This document shows, piece after piece, positions 33,673-46,113 of a DNA stretch of 64,000 bases (position 1 is its first letter; each line of letters opens with the position of its first letter). Made by a program: the position numbers and the translations under genes. Below the pieces are notes generated by a model that saw only the letters and a program-made list of their open reading frames with translations, ran no database searches and was not told the DNA's origin. Origin of the DNA: Metarhizium brunneum (taxonomy: Eukaryota; Ascomycota; Sordariomycetes; Hypocreales; Clavicipitaceae); contig NC_089424.1 of NCBI RefSeq assembly GCF_013426205.1, positions 2,604,001 to 2,668,000 on the forward strand, in the 5' to 3' direction.

Positions 33673-36600
33673 TTAACCTTCACAGTGGCCGTCATTGAGA
33701 AGCAATTCCAAGACAATTTGTCGACCGGGTAGCTCTGGATGACACATTGCAATCTTGACAGAGCCCTTGGACGTATCGCCAGCCAGCAGTGACTGTCCAT
33801 TGGGTCCGTATGTTTGCTGTGACTGAGCTGCGTTACCGCCAGTCGGGCCACCGAGGCCAAAGTCGATGACTCGGACATCCCGTCCGGCAATAATCTGTCG
33901 AAGCCGACCGTTGCCTGCGTTGCGCACCTCCACGTAATCTTCGTTGAATAGTAAAAGATATTGCTTATACGTGGTCGCCCCTTTCGCTTTCTTTTGCTTG
34001 CCAGTATACTCCATGATCAGAGTGCGACTGACTTCACCATGCTTATCTACGTAAACAGCACAGTCTTCATACGTAACAATGAACTCGTTTGTATCCAGGC
34101 GAAACATGCCGAGTGGTTTTTGTTCCCGAATACGGCCTGCAATATTGGCAATTCCATGTGTCTTCAAGTCGGGAATTGACATTGGCTGCTTCTTGTCCAG
34201 TGTAAGCATTTCGACACCCTTGGACGTTGCGACGGCGATATAAGTCTGAAAGATGCTGAGTGAATAGCAATCGGTTGGCAAGTAGAACTCATCAAAATCG
34301 CGAAAGGTATCGGTGCTGCCACCACCCGACTTGCGGCCGCCGAAAAGCCGAGACTTCTTCTCGGTTGCCTTGTGCAAGATTGGTTCTAGAACTTTGAAAG
34401 ATGTGTGCATGCCTTCCTTGCGCTTGTAAAATACTAGCAATCGCTCCTTCATACGCGCTGTCGCAAAATACGTCACATCCTTGGCAAGCCGTTGAGGTGC
34501 GCGTCGGGTGTTGTCGTTGACTGGTGCCGCAAATTCTGACACGGGGGCTATGACATCCAGCGGGTAAGAAATAAGTGACTTGTCTGCAATAATGAGACAA
34601 ACCGAAAATTCCTCAAGTACAGCAATTTGGGTAACGCGGGAAATTTGCACAGACTGAACGTTGGCAGTTAGCTCAAGCTGTTTCTGGGGTCAAAGACACG
34701 AATCAAACGGTAGACTTACCCGAGTCCATCCGCGAGGATTAGAAGAGTCAGATATGTACACGCCGTAATCTGTACCGATAGCGATGACTGATTTTCCAAA
34801 GGCCGAGAAGCCCGTGGCACAGTTCACCTGTGCACGGCACACTGCAGCGGTGCCCTGTGCCGAGCCCAACACCTTGTCCAAGTCCTGGATAGCTCTGTCG
34901 AGGGGGGTACCCTTGACCGGAACACCCGATGCTCTTGCGTACACGGAACCGGTATCGTAATGGAAGGCAGCATCCGCTAACACGCGGAGCCTGAATGGTT
35001 CGGCATTCTGAGCATACAAGGCCTTGGCATGTCTTGTCTTGGCCTCGATGATGCTATTGCACCAATCAAGTCGGTCCCGGGCAGAGGATGCGTAGAGAGT
35101 GTACACTTCATGGCCAAGATGTTTCACCTTGAAAGGATACAAGATCTTGCCTTCCGTATCGTTTGACGTGGTGGGTACCAATGTATTTCCGGGTGCTGCA
35201 GGTGTATGCTCCAATCCGGGTCGACCAGCACCATTACTGGCTACCTTGTTCAGTTGAGCGCCTACCGGAGCAGCAGTGGCTCTGCCGAGAGGTGCGGTCA
35301 AGCCTTTTTGCTTCATGACCGGCTCATCGTTCATACTTTCAAGGAACAAGAGGGGCATCGGGATAGGCTGGGGTATACAGTTAGTATTAGGAACTCCCGC
35401 ATGAACAAATTTCTGTAGACCTTACCTCTCTCGAAACATCGTACTTCCTTTCCCCCTTACCGTCCTTGGGCACAACGACCTTGGCAAGGATCAAATAATG
35501 GTCAAATAAAAGGGCGTGCGAGTCGACCCATCTCATGCCCTTCGAACCCATCCTCTGGAGCTCGCCCTGCATGATGAGAACTCTGCCCAGGTGGTCTAGA
35601 TTCAGGACAGACTGGAAGCCTGGTCTGAGAACCAGCATTCGATCCAATTCCATCATCTGAACCCTCTTGTTGGTTTCTGCTACCTTGGCATCGCATTCAA
35701 GGGTGACGGTTTGAATCTCCTGGATCGCTTTTGCCAAGTTGGTCTTTTCTTCGCTGTCCCCAATCATTTTGTGCTCGACACTTTGGAGCAACAAGATGTA
35801 GCGCTGAAGACGTTGTACAGGGGTAATCAAAAAATGAGTCCAATCCTGCTTGGCGGACAGCTTGTCCTTCTGCTTATCTTCGAGGAATCGTTTGAAGAGC
35901 AAGTTTCGATCAGCTTCTTTTCTGACCATGTAGGCAGCTCGTGGGTAGCCAATGGCATACTCGGTATAAACGGATTTGGCCTTCCGGATCCATTCACGGA
36001 ATAAGTCGCTGAAGCCTGAGATCCACGGACCCTGTTCCTGCTGACGATATTTGAGCTGGGCCAGGAGATGATCTTTGTTGATATGAACAACGGTATCCAG
36101 CATTCCGAACACTGCTGTCAAGAACTTATCCCGCTTGTCGGGATGGATAATGGGCGGGGCCCTTGTTCTCAGGTCATCTCTGTACAACCTTCGGAAAATG
36201 TCGAGTTGCTTGATGTAATTCTCTTCGCCTGTGACAATTTCATGAAGAATGTTTTGGCGTTCGACTTCCTTTTTTGGTTTCGAATCAACAACTTCCTTTG
36301 TCAGTTTATAAAAGGTATGCCATGCATCAGCACCTTGCACTTCTTCAGAGAGAACCTCCAAATCAACCTTCTTCAGAGTTCGGGTACAGTAATGAGAATA
36401 GCAACGGCCACTCATCTCAACATCATGAAGCTTAGGTGCGTAGCAGCCCGATCCGGTCAACTGCCATAGTACACCCGAAATGTGGCCGTCGCCAAATTTG
36501 ACCCATTCCTCATCTGGAAGAAGAACTTGAGACTCGAGCATGCCGGATACTACCTGACTGCTCAAAGCTTCAGCGTCCGCGACATTCATGGTGGGTATCT

Positions 36601-39064
36601 TGTATACGAAGAGATTCGTTACAGCCTCTTCGATAGCTTTCTCTTTTAGATCCGGTTCGCCTTCGCCCATGTTGCGAATCCAAGTCTCGATATGACTTAA
36701 TGCCCATGGCGCTTTACAGTCGTTGAAATCGCTAGATGTGAGCTTCGATGGCACAAATCTTCTTTTCCGTCCGCTGGGCAAAGTGATACTATCGAAAGCG
36801 CCGGATGCAGCCACAGGTGCTCTGTCATAGTCGAAAGCTGGGCCTTGTTGTGTGATCTGGTGATTGCGATTCATCTTCCTTCGTTCTTCAGCAGCATCCG
36901 TTCTCGACCTTGCCGGGGCCTGGATCTGCGGCGTATGGCTACGGCCACCCAGAGATACGGATCGTTCTGGGTGTAGCGTCTGCTGAGCCCCATGCTGGTA
37001 AAAGGTTTCAGGGCCATCGGCCTGATAGTATCTCGCATCAGCATTGATGGAATGATCATGTTGGTGTTGCGACCGAACACTGTTATGAACAGAGAGCATA
37101 GAGCTGCTATCAGAGCCAGGACCGGGAGGCAGAGCAGGGAGCGGACGATTCGAAAGGCCAGGGTGATAGAATAGATCTTGGTAATCGTCTCTGGTGGGCG
37201 ATTCGGTTCCACTGTGTTGGGAATGAATGGAAACGCGTTCTTCCCCTCCCTCGTCGAAGCTGAGCCTGTGAGCGTCTGGGGCTTGCAGCCCCCCTGTGCC
37301 TACATAATCCATTCCAGCATTGTTAAAGGCAGCAGCATGGTCGTAACTCTCCCTGAGAGAGTTGTAATATCCCGGCGTTGGCAATGGCCTAGGTCCATCT
37401 AGCATCGAAGAGGATCCAGGTGGGGAACCGATGTCTGCACCGTAAGCCAAGGTCCCAGCATACCCTCCACTCAGCATGCCAATATCCATACCGCCTAAGT
37501 CGCTATCACTACTGTGATTCAGTTCCTCTGGAGGAGGTGCCGGAAAGTTGGATTGGATAGTCGCAGTGGGCGCAGCCATTGTAGTTGGGAGTGGAGCAGC
37601 TGGGGCAAGATCCGTGCCACTATACATGAATGTACCGCCACCAAATCGCTGGTCATCGAGCTCCGCCTGTTGCATTGCTAGCAGCCCGGCTGTTCCCTCT
37701 GGATCGTCGTCGTCGTCGTCGTCGTCGTCAAACCGCGGTCGACTTGATCCCCGGCCGGGAGAGGTTCGACTCCCCGGAGAATGGGCTGACGCCGAGCTGT
37801 AGCCTCTGAGTCTCTGGGTTTGGTCGTCGAAGGCTTGGCTACCAATGGGTGACGGCCTGCGTTGAGAGTGATATTCAGAGCCTCCAAGCTCCGCCTCTAT
37901 GTCTTGCATAATGGTCTCTTGGGCGATTCTTTCCTCATCCACGTCATCATTGGCCAGGGGACGCCCATGTTCGTCCCATGGCGTCGTCTCTTCGGGAACG
38001 TCTTCCATTGGCCGACTCGGAAGTGGTGCATTCGTGGGGTGTCGTTGAAGTCCAGGAGATGACTGAGCTTGCATGTAGGGAGAAGTCCTGGGAGAGGATT
38101 GGGAATCTGAGGGATGGCGGGTAAAGTATGAGTGCTGGTCATTGCTGGCTGTGTAATTTGGGCCTACTGGAATGTGAGATGAGTTGGGATAGGGAGCCTG
38201 GGTTTGAGATGTTGAAGTCGGATAGGGAGCAACACCATTGGACCCATAAGAAGAATATTGAGTGGACGAGTGGTAATTTGACGGGTCGTACGTGGGTGTT
38301 TGGCTTATAGGGTTGGAACCAGTAAAGGATGAAGGACTGGTTGGAAAAGACTGTTGGAAGCTGGACGAAAAGGAAGGAGAGCGCACAGGTTGCGAAAACG
38401 TCGACGTGTGCGATGCACTTGGAGAGTGTCCATATGATGGCGAGCCTGCTGTTCCCACGCCGGCCGCGTAGCCTTGATCATGTGCAGCATATCCATATCC
38501 GTGATGAGACGCTTGCCTTTGAGGGACGGAGTTTGTGGCGGCATATGCGGCAGGATTGTAAGCTTGGGGAGTGTAGTTTGTAGCTGGTGGAGATGGAGTG
38601 TGGTATGAACCAGCGCTCGAAGTCGAGAATCGTTGTGCCGAATGATATGGCAGCGTCGAGGCCTGCGATCTGTGATAGGCGGAATTTGAGGAGGGCGAGA
38701 AACTTTGAGGGTTATATCCCGACTGCGATGGTGTCGGAGGGGTCGGATCTTGATATTGGTGTTGATAGCCGGCCATGGCACTGCTGGTGGAAGCATATCG
38801 ATTCACGGGCACATTGCCGCCACGGCCAACAGGCCCCCCCGTCAAGAACAGCTCGTCCTCGCCACGGGTGAAGGAAGCGGTCCGGTTATGGTTCTGAGTG
38901 TAGTATCCAGCATCGTCGCCGGTGTTGAAGCTCGGTCTTCGGCCCACACCGGATGCACTTGTGGCCTGATGAGTGCCGTGTTGATCTTGTTGTTGGCCAG
39001 CTACAGTATACTGCACCGGAGGGACAGAGCCATAGCGGCGCTGGTCGTCGCCGCGAAAGGACAT
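33673..39064 (-). CDS. ROM2: Rho1 guanine nucleotide exchange factor, Rom1/Rom2 type
   Basis: Three exons: 39064-35426, 35367-34720, 34653-33673; 1755 aa. Start taken at MSFRGDDQRR, as the longer frame upstream lacks an ATG. The N-terminal ~750 residues are Ser/Pro/Tyr/Gln-rich disorder with a poly-Asp run. A DEP domain follows (IETWIRNMGEGEPDLKEKAI... VLWQLTGSGCY), then a DH (RhoGEF) domain (RQNILHEIVTGEENYIKQLD, LLFKRFLEDKQKDKLSAKQD, LITPVQRLQRYILLLQS), a PH domain, and a C-terminal CNH domain (VTQIAVLEEFSVCLIIADKS, YEDCAVYVDKHG, LLFNEDYVEVRN). This order defines the Rom2 class, which activates Rho1 in the cell-wall integrity pathway. The intron at 34654-34719 is set by the branch GCTAAC; an acceptor giving a 36-bp intron was rejected. 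After the TAA the same frame stays open for 42 codons. Confidence 0.9.
37700..37730 (-). repeat. GTC/GAC trinucleotide run encoding poly-Asp
   Basis: Tandem GTC units in the Rho GEF coding region encode a run of about nine aspartates in the disordered N-terminal part. Confidence 0.85.
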
Positions 39065-39190
39065 GGCGAACACAAGCCAAGTCGAGGCACCGGCAGCAGA
39101 CGATGCTGCCGTTGGGGGAAAAGGATGCCGTCGATGCTGGGGATGGTAGAGTTTGTCGCACACATGCACGGGCACCCCAAGCGTCGACGA
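39065..39190. other. 5' flank of the Rho GEF gene
   Basis: The Rho GEF frame stays open upstream to a GTG at about 39175, but no ATG is available there, so I treat this as 5' untranslated sequence. Confidence 0.5.
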
Positions 39191-39218
39191 GGTGGTGGTG
39201 GTGGTGGTGGTGGTGGTG
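39191..39218. repeat. (GGT)n microsatellite upstream of the Rho GEF gene
   Basis: About nine tandem GGT/GTG units 130-150 bp upstream of the chosen Rho GEF start codon, probably within its 5' untranslated region. Confidence 0.9.
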
Positions 39219-42200
39219 TTCAGGTGGTGGTGTCGTGGTGTCGTGGGACGGCTGAACCCCGCGGGTCAATGTTGTCGCGCCGCGCCGCCGAGAGCGAGGA
39301 AGCGAGAGAAGTCGGTGCTTGGATAGGATGCAGGCGGGCAGCGGCTGGGCTGGTGGTATTGGCCGCCAAGAGCCGCATCGGATTTGGATTCGACTCTGCG
39401 GAGACGCATGGGTCAATTGCTTGATTGATTGTGGGCGCCCACGATTTGGATGCTTACAACAGATTAAGCGTGTGCTGTCGCCTCTGGTTGAGGAAGCGCT
39501 TTGCCTGACGAACGTGAGCGGGGGCAGGAAGGTCCAGCCCTTGCCATGTCAAGCGACATGGAAGGGTTCAAGCTGGGTTCCAGGCTGCGATTTGCACTTT
39601 TGCGACTCTGGCCCAACTCTTGTTGCACAACTGGGGTTCTCGTCCGGCCTGATTGCTTACATACATACATGTGGCAGATGGGAAACACGATGGGAACTCC
39701 CGAGCTTTGTCTTCCTACTCCGTGAAGCCAAGCCGTGCCAAGTGGCTGTGCGGCTCGCCCATCTCCAACTCCAACAAAGGACCTTTCTGCAATATTGACA
39801 GGGCTGAAGGAAGCGAGGCAATTATGGGGAACAGTTGTGGTTGTGGCTGAGCAAGTGCCCAGACGCTGGATGACGCTTGACGGATGGGCATTCGTACCAC
39901 AAACTTGCGCATTCAATGGCGACATGGAACGCTGAGGGAGAGAGCTGCGGCGGTGCACCAGTCGGCGACGCCTGGGGAACATTTGAAGCCTCAACACCGA
40001 GATGCTAGCCATCCATGTTGAAGCTCATCACATGTTTGCACACAAGACGTCGAAGCATTTCTGGTTTCCTAAAGTCCGTACGGAGTGCCACTGTTTAAAG
40101 GGTCTGGCTATACAGAGCACTACAGAATTTCTAGATCATTTCTGCTCCGAAGCCCACGTCGCTTATTAGAGATCAAACTGGCCCTGTACGGAGTACTCAG
40201 TGCTCCGTACTACTGTCGGGCATAAATGCAGCACGACATGTGTGCGGCGCCCCTTCCCTTGGCAATTGAACAGAGCCGCAACGTCGCCGCCACAGGAGGC
40301 TTGGAGGCCTGTGGGTATTGGGCTGGTAGTACTCCGTACTTGGGTTGCTTTGGCATGACGAGTGACGACGGTCGCTGAAACTCTCTCCAGTCGCACCTTC
40401 CAGTCTCGTCCACTGGAGTGCTGCTCATCAACCTATCAGAGTCTGCCGAGCAGCAAACGTCCCCAATCCCCTTCTTTGAGTCATTCTATTCTCAGTGAAT
40501 TTACTCACATGCATCTTTACTTGACCCGTGACTGTGACTATTGCGTGCTGTACGAATCGTACGCTTGACTAGGCGCTTGGACGCCATTACGAACCGTGAT
40601 GTTTTGTCTCGTTGTCAGGGGCTCTCCTAACAGCCAACAGTTTCACACGAGTTCACACACCAGCCTGACATTGAAACAGACAATACGGAGTACTTGATGA
40701 TGAAAACTGTTGACAGTGACAGATATTCTCCGAGGCTTCGCCATTTGTCATTGCAACGTTGCGCAACGACCGGCGTCGAACCAGGACATTTTCTTCAACG
40801 AGTCTCGACTCCGCTGGAAGAAGGCATTCGCTGCTTGTTGTCCCTGGGGTACGTGGAGGGTAAGAAAAAAGCAGGGTCTGAAACGTGGCTTACGACGTCT
40901 ATATTGGCTGTCAAATTCATTAAAAAGAAGAAGAGAAAGAGAAAGAACGCTCTGGGTCGGTTTGGCTGCTGATTCATATTCGGCCCTCGAGATGCAGGGC
41001 CAGCCGGGCTTGAAAATCGTCTGGTTGCTTTTGCAGTAACTGCAGCGACGCCGATCCATTCATGGCAGGGCTACGTATGTTCACATGATTTTGCGTACGT
41101 GGCCAATTTTTTTGTAATTTTTATGCTTCAAGTATGTTTCGTTTCTGGTATCACGTTTTGTACTGTATTGATTGCTGCCTCTGTGATTGCTTTGCTATTT
41201 TCTTGATGACATGATTCAGCCTTAGCGCCAACCATTTCGGAGTTTCGCAATAAGCTTGTATTTGCAACCTTCTTCCTTCCAGGATTATCCTCGTCCAACG
41301 CTTCCTATGTGCACTTGGGTTCGCAGCAGGATGGCACCGTGATTCCGGCCATGTAAGTTCCGTGTCCGGCCTCATCGGTCAGTAGGATAAATCCCGAGTC
41401 GCCCGGACCCGAGGCAAAACCATTGCGGTCTAAGCCCTAGCAGCGTAGATGGTAATTACTCAAAAATAGCATGTTGACGGCAATAGCTGCGATTTCCGCC
41501 GGCAATAAATCGCCCGCTAGTTCTGTCGATCAAGGCGAAGCTTGAGTAAGTACGCGGCAATGTCCAGCACAACATCCATAGAGCCACTAGCAAGAAAGAA
41601 GTCGCCCTATTACCCCATTAAACATCTCTTGTCAGCGGCGTGCTCTTCACTCCTTTGCGCAGAAGGCAAGTCAGTCAACCCTACACCACCACATCAAGGT
41701 CTTCTTTAGCAACAAAACTCTCCGCTCTTCTACATCTGTGGGAAAGACATTCAACAGCTGACCGTGGCGTACGAGTTGGAAACCATCGTGAATAAAAGTG
41801 TGAAATCGCACCTCACTTTAACATCATTTCCCGTCCAGTGTCACCAACTTCCAGCTTTGGCGGTTGTAATGAAGTGTGGTATGTCGCCGCAAGTTAAACA
41901 ACAACACGACCAGTTCAGGCGCAGCATTGGCCCATCGACTGACTCGTTGTCAAACCAATAAACGGCGCCCTTGAATATACACAAATACAATACCGAGCTA
42001 AGCTAGTCTTCAGCCAACACTTTCAACATTGTGAACTGGTCTCGGTAGGGAAGCTAGTGTGTGAGTCAGTGTGACCAACGGGTATTTTGGCCCCCAAATC
42101 CACTGTTCACAACATACAACCATGGAATAGAGGCGGTGACTGGAGCTTGATTCATTCTAAGACTATAGCTTTAATGTCAAACGTCACATGTAATACTACG

Positions 42201-42466
42201 CTTGGAGCTCAGTTTGCAACGCAGTCGGGCCTGGGCCGTAGGCTTCGCACCCATGCAAGACACTCATCGAATGTCTCAACCGAGATAGATTGAAGAATCT
42301 GTATCTGAAAGCAAAAATCGAGTTGATAATATATTTGCTAGTCCATGCTATGTTGAAAACCGACTTTAATATCCTTTCAGAGGAATACATGCATTGCTAG
42401 ACACCACAAACTTTTTGTTAGCAGACGCTCTCTCGAGGTTCATATGCCATCTAACAGCCAAATCAG
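39219..42466. other. Long gene-free region, about 3.2 kb
   Basis: Many short overlapping frames but no domain, signal peptide with Cys pattern, tRNA or rRNA. It holds three exact copies of the 9-mer TACGGAGTA/TACTCCGTA (40187-40195, 40330-40338, 40684-40692). One forms an inverted repeat GTACGGAG...CTCCGTAC at 40186-40211. Confidence 0.55.
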
Positions 42467-43978
42467 TCAGTTATGCTGTGCTAACATCGGGAGTCCAGCG
42501 GCCTTCAGGTCCGTGTTGACTTCTTCCAAGTGATCCAAAAAATGGGCCTTCAAATTATCCCATTGATGGGGGTCACTTGTATGAAGGTACTTGGACCCGT
42601 CGCCCTGTGTCGCCCATTTCGTAAGCAATACCGGCACGCTGATATGAAACATGAACGCCATCGTATCTTCACAGATAATCACATTCTCCAACTCGCGAGT
42701 GGTGGCATCTTTCCACGTATCGTACGTTTCGCCATGGGGCATGTAGCTCGCTTCGTAGCTCAGGCCGCCACCATCCAAGACATGACTAGATCCACCATAT
42801 TTTCCATATATCAAACCCATAATCTCAGTGCTCATATTCCGGTGATAGTATGGCGGCCGAAAGGTATCTTCTGCCGTGATCCATTTCTTTGTGAAAACTA
42901 GGAAGTCACTGAGTGATACACCAGGGACTTTGGATTTGGCCGTTAAAACACAGTAGATTGTCGGGTCGGCTTGATCTTTGTTTGCATTTGCCATGTTGAC
43001 AAACTTCTCCATGGCGTATTTGTAGGGAACCAAATTGCCGTGCCATGCCACAACATCGAATGGAGAGTGGTTTTGCTTGCAATTATGCAAGGTGCTTGCC
43101 AGCTTGTACGTAATTGTCCATGGCGTGTCATCAATGTCGAAACTAGCCACTGGAGACTCAAAATCCCTCGGGAGTGCTAGGCCATTCGATCCAACGACAC
43201 CGAGTTCCGGAAGTTCGTAGTGCGTACCGAAAACCTCTTGTATATAGCCTCTTACCGGCCCATCTGGGAGAAGAACACGAAAACGGATTCCAGCTGGAAT
43301 TACCACGACTTCTCCAGGACGTGCCATAATCCAGCCCAGTTCGGTTTGTATATTTAGTCTGCCGTGTTGAGGCAAAATTAGGAATTCGCCGTCGTTGTTG
43401 GAGAATGCCGAGTGTCCCATTGAGATATTCGCTGAGAAAACATGGACCGCGACACCTTCTCTAAGGGTGGGATCTCCTTGGCCGCCAATGGTCTTGATAC
43501 CCTGGATAAAGTCGGTGCCAGCAGATGATGATCCATGTTCAATAGGCTCTAGGATAGGAAATGGATCCCATGCTTGCTGTGATGCGACAAACTCCACGTT
43601 GTGGTTCGATGGAGAGAAGCAAGATTCGATCTGCCACATCGTGTTAGAATTGCACCAACCATCTCTCGAGAAACTCACATTCACATTGAGATTAGGATCT
43701 GGGGAAACGCGGCCATGAGCCACCGACGGCCGAATCCTGTACATCCATACATGTCGGATCGCATCCCTAGAGCTCAATACGGGAGCCCCATTCAACTGCT
43801 CTGAATATAAACCATACTTCACTCGTTGAGGAACATTTTGCCCTTTGGGTAATACATTAGGCACAGCTTCTGATGCAAACCGGTTCCCAAATCCAATTTG
43901 GTACGAGTGAGGATCTGCTTCAGAAGTGTTTGTCAAGAAGGCCGCTTTAGCGGTGGCAGTCATCTTGCCCTCCGCCAT
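42467..43978 (-). CDS. hmgA: Homogentisate 1,2-dioxygenase
   Basis: Two exons, 43978-43679 and 43630-42467; 487 aa. The 48-bp intron (donor GTGAGT, branch TTCTAACAC, acceptor GCAG) is a multiple of three with no stop, so an uncorrected frame of 503 aa also exists. Family signatures: SYQIGFGNRFASEAVPNVLP, NNDGEFLILPQHGRLNIQTE, RPGEVVVIPAGIRFRVLLPD and HSPFDVVAWHGNLVPYKY. The iron ligands expected from the human enzyme are present as PPYYHRN (His), STEIMGLIYG (Glu) and YMPHGETYDTW (His). The enzyme opens the ring of homogentisate to maleylacetoacetate in Phe/Tyr breakdown and limits pyomelanin. Fumarylacetoacetase and maleylacetoacetate isomerase genes, often adjacent in Aspergillus, are not in this window. 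Confidence 0.95.
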   Translation of the reverse strand: MAEGKMTATAKAAFLTNTSEADPHSYQIGFGNRFASEAVPNVLPKGQNVPQRVKYGLYSEQLNGAPVLSSRDAIRHVWMYRIRPSVAHGRVSPDPNLNVNVSFSRDGWCNSNTMWQIESCFSPSNHNVEFVASQQAWDPFPILEPIEHGSSSAGTDFIQGIKTIGGQGDPTLREGVAVHVFSANISMGHSAFSNNDGEFLILPQHGRLNIQTELGWIMARPGEVVVIPAGIRFRVLLPDGPVRGYIQEVFGTHYELPELGVVGSNGLALPRDFESPVASFDIDDTPWTITYKLASTLHNCKQNHSPFDVVAWHGNLVPYKYAMEKFVNMANANKDQADPTIYCVLTAKSKVPGVSLSDFLVFTKKWITAEDTFRPPYYHRNMSTEIMGLIYGKYGGSSHVLDGGGLSYEASYMPHGETYDTWKDATTRELENVIICEDTMAFMFHISVPVLLTKWATQGDGSKYLHTSDPHQWDNLKAHFLDHLEEVNTDLKAAGLPMLAQHN

Positions 43979-46113
43979 ATTTGCTTTGGCAAGACAGTTG
44001 AGACGGCAAATAAGGCGCGGTGCGGAGTGGGCGCGAGCGATTTCTTATCACTCACGACGGAATTGATGCTGTCTGGTACTAAAACGCCACTAAAAATGAG
44101 TGACTAGAAGCTTAAATCGGACTACCATGGAAACAGTGGTGGTCCTCTATTGAACTTGGCTTAGAACGGAATCCTTGCCGACAGAGGATGCACTGCGCCT
44201 TCTTGACCGATAACTGATGGTGAAGTGGTCCATGTGTTGGTCATTGGGTAAAATTTCGAGACTGCCTAAGAGATATGTCCCAGGTGTCTCGCGATGCAGG
44301 ACTCAACACAAGAGAAAGGGTCCTTCACTCCGCCAAACCTCTAGAGACCCTGATATACTGGCATCGACATGTGGAATGAATTGAACAACAGCTCTATGAT
44401 CCTCCCGGCTATACTATAACCTAGCCATGCGAAAATTCATATCACGCCCGCTGTACCTGGAGCCACCAGACTGCCAGAAGGACTTTTTTGATGTGGCTTT
44501 GAACTTTGCCTCCGGCAAGATGTGGTGCTGGTCTTGGCGTTGGAGCGCAGACTTGCCGGCGGCAAGCCAGAGACAATGGGCCATAGTGCATGTTGCAGGG
44601 CTCCTCTCGGTTATCATCACACTGCAGGACATCGTGCATTTCGATTAGGCGTGGGCACGGAGCGATTCCGTGCAAGGGCGAACTTGTATTAGTGCGGAAA
44701 CCAGTTGGATATCAGATTGATGGTGGTCGGGACTCGGGAGCCTCGAAATTACCAGCCAGTCCGTACTCCGTACCCGAGTCACCATCTACGCGCACGAGAA
44801 GGTGAAAAGCTCGATTCGCCTGGCTGCACACCAAAGGCACAATGGTCGACAGGTATGGACTTTGGTGCCCATGTTCCGTAATTGCCGGTCTCTAGACCGT
44901 TGTGCCTGGCTCCGAATCATCTCCGTAAGGCATCGTGGTTGCACCTAGAAAACGATGCCCTATACAGAACCAGCCGCATGAATCCAGTGTCCAATGATGG
45001 CTCAGCTTGCCAGATAAAGAAGCCTCATCCTGTGTTGAGACATGAAGTGCGGAGGTGAAAATGTGGCTGTCGGCTAAATGGCATATGACCCGTAACATGC
45101 GGAGGTGTCCCCCGCCTTCTAGCTCACTGTTCATGCTGGTGTGGACCAGTATGACACGACGTGAAAAATCATCATGCCGTTTGCTAACAAATGTTCCCTG
45201 TTGTCACGATCAAGACTGGAGTCCTGTGCTGCCATCTCAAGTTCTCACCGCAGCATTGCCGAAAATAGCACCCAAGCACCCTAGCGAACAGGGGGGGATA
45301 CAATCTAATACCACCTAGCCGGCTAGTTCCCAGTAGTGAATCATGGTGCTGTAAAACAAGCGACTCGAATTCGAGAATGATAATGCTTTGACAGGAGGCC
45401 TATTTCTGAAGTAACTCTCGAGCGTTAGTTGAGCCTCGACTCTGGAACAAACGAGGAAGGAAAGGGAAGCAGGCTTTGGCTTGGTCAGGCTGTGTGCCTG
45501 CCGCGAGCTGTCATACATGGACAGCTGTCCGCAGATGCCCACTTGTGCACGCACAAAAACGCAGGCACATCACCTGTAGCTTGGCCCGTGCTGTTGGCAG
45601 GTTCTCTTGACTCCTTACGGAGTAATTCCTAGCACTTTCTAGTTGCCTGTGTACCTTCGGTACGGAGTACCTCCTTAGAACGGATCTGTCAGCCAGTCTC
45701 GCAAAGCCACCAACAGCTTCTCTCCGCCTTCGTTTTCGTGTCACCATCGTGCTTTGTCTTCGCCATACAACGTCCATATTTCAGTGATACAGGACCGCCT
45801 CTCCACACCGTACTTCCAACACCCCGACACAAACCGCTATCGCCCACACGCCCTACCCCATTGGTTGATCTGCCTAGGGACTGGGTTCCCAACTGCGAGT
45901 AAGACTCTTTGTTGCGGGCGTGAGCAGCCGTAGGTGTGAGGTTGTCTTGTCTGACTTTGATAGCCTGTCCGAGTGTGGTTCACTCAGTTCTATGCTCTAC
46001 GGTGAATTTTGCCGGTAGAGGCCTGGCCTGCATTACACAGGAGAGGTCTACCGACCAACGCCTGAACGGGCGAGGGAAAAGGGGAGGGCTTTTTAAGCGG
46101 ACGTTGGGACGCC
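43979..46113. other. Divergent intergenic region, hmgA / P450, about 2.1 kb
   Basis: No supported gene. Contains three TACGGAGTA-type motifs (44764-44772, 45616-45624, 45661-45669). Confidence 0.55.

Noticed and set aside
34684..34719. A 36-bp intron in the Rho GEF gene using the first CAG acceptor
   Set aside because: Too short for efficient splicing and without a branch site. The acceptor 30 bp further on has a GCTAAC branch and gives a better protein join, so 34654-34719 was used.
39065..39424. Upstream extension and opposite-strand frames around the GGT repeat
   Set aside because: The extension has only a GTG start and the others are translations of the microsatellite.
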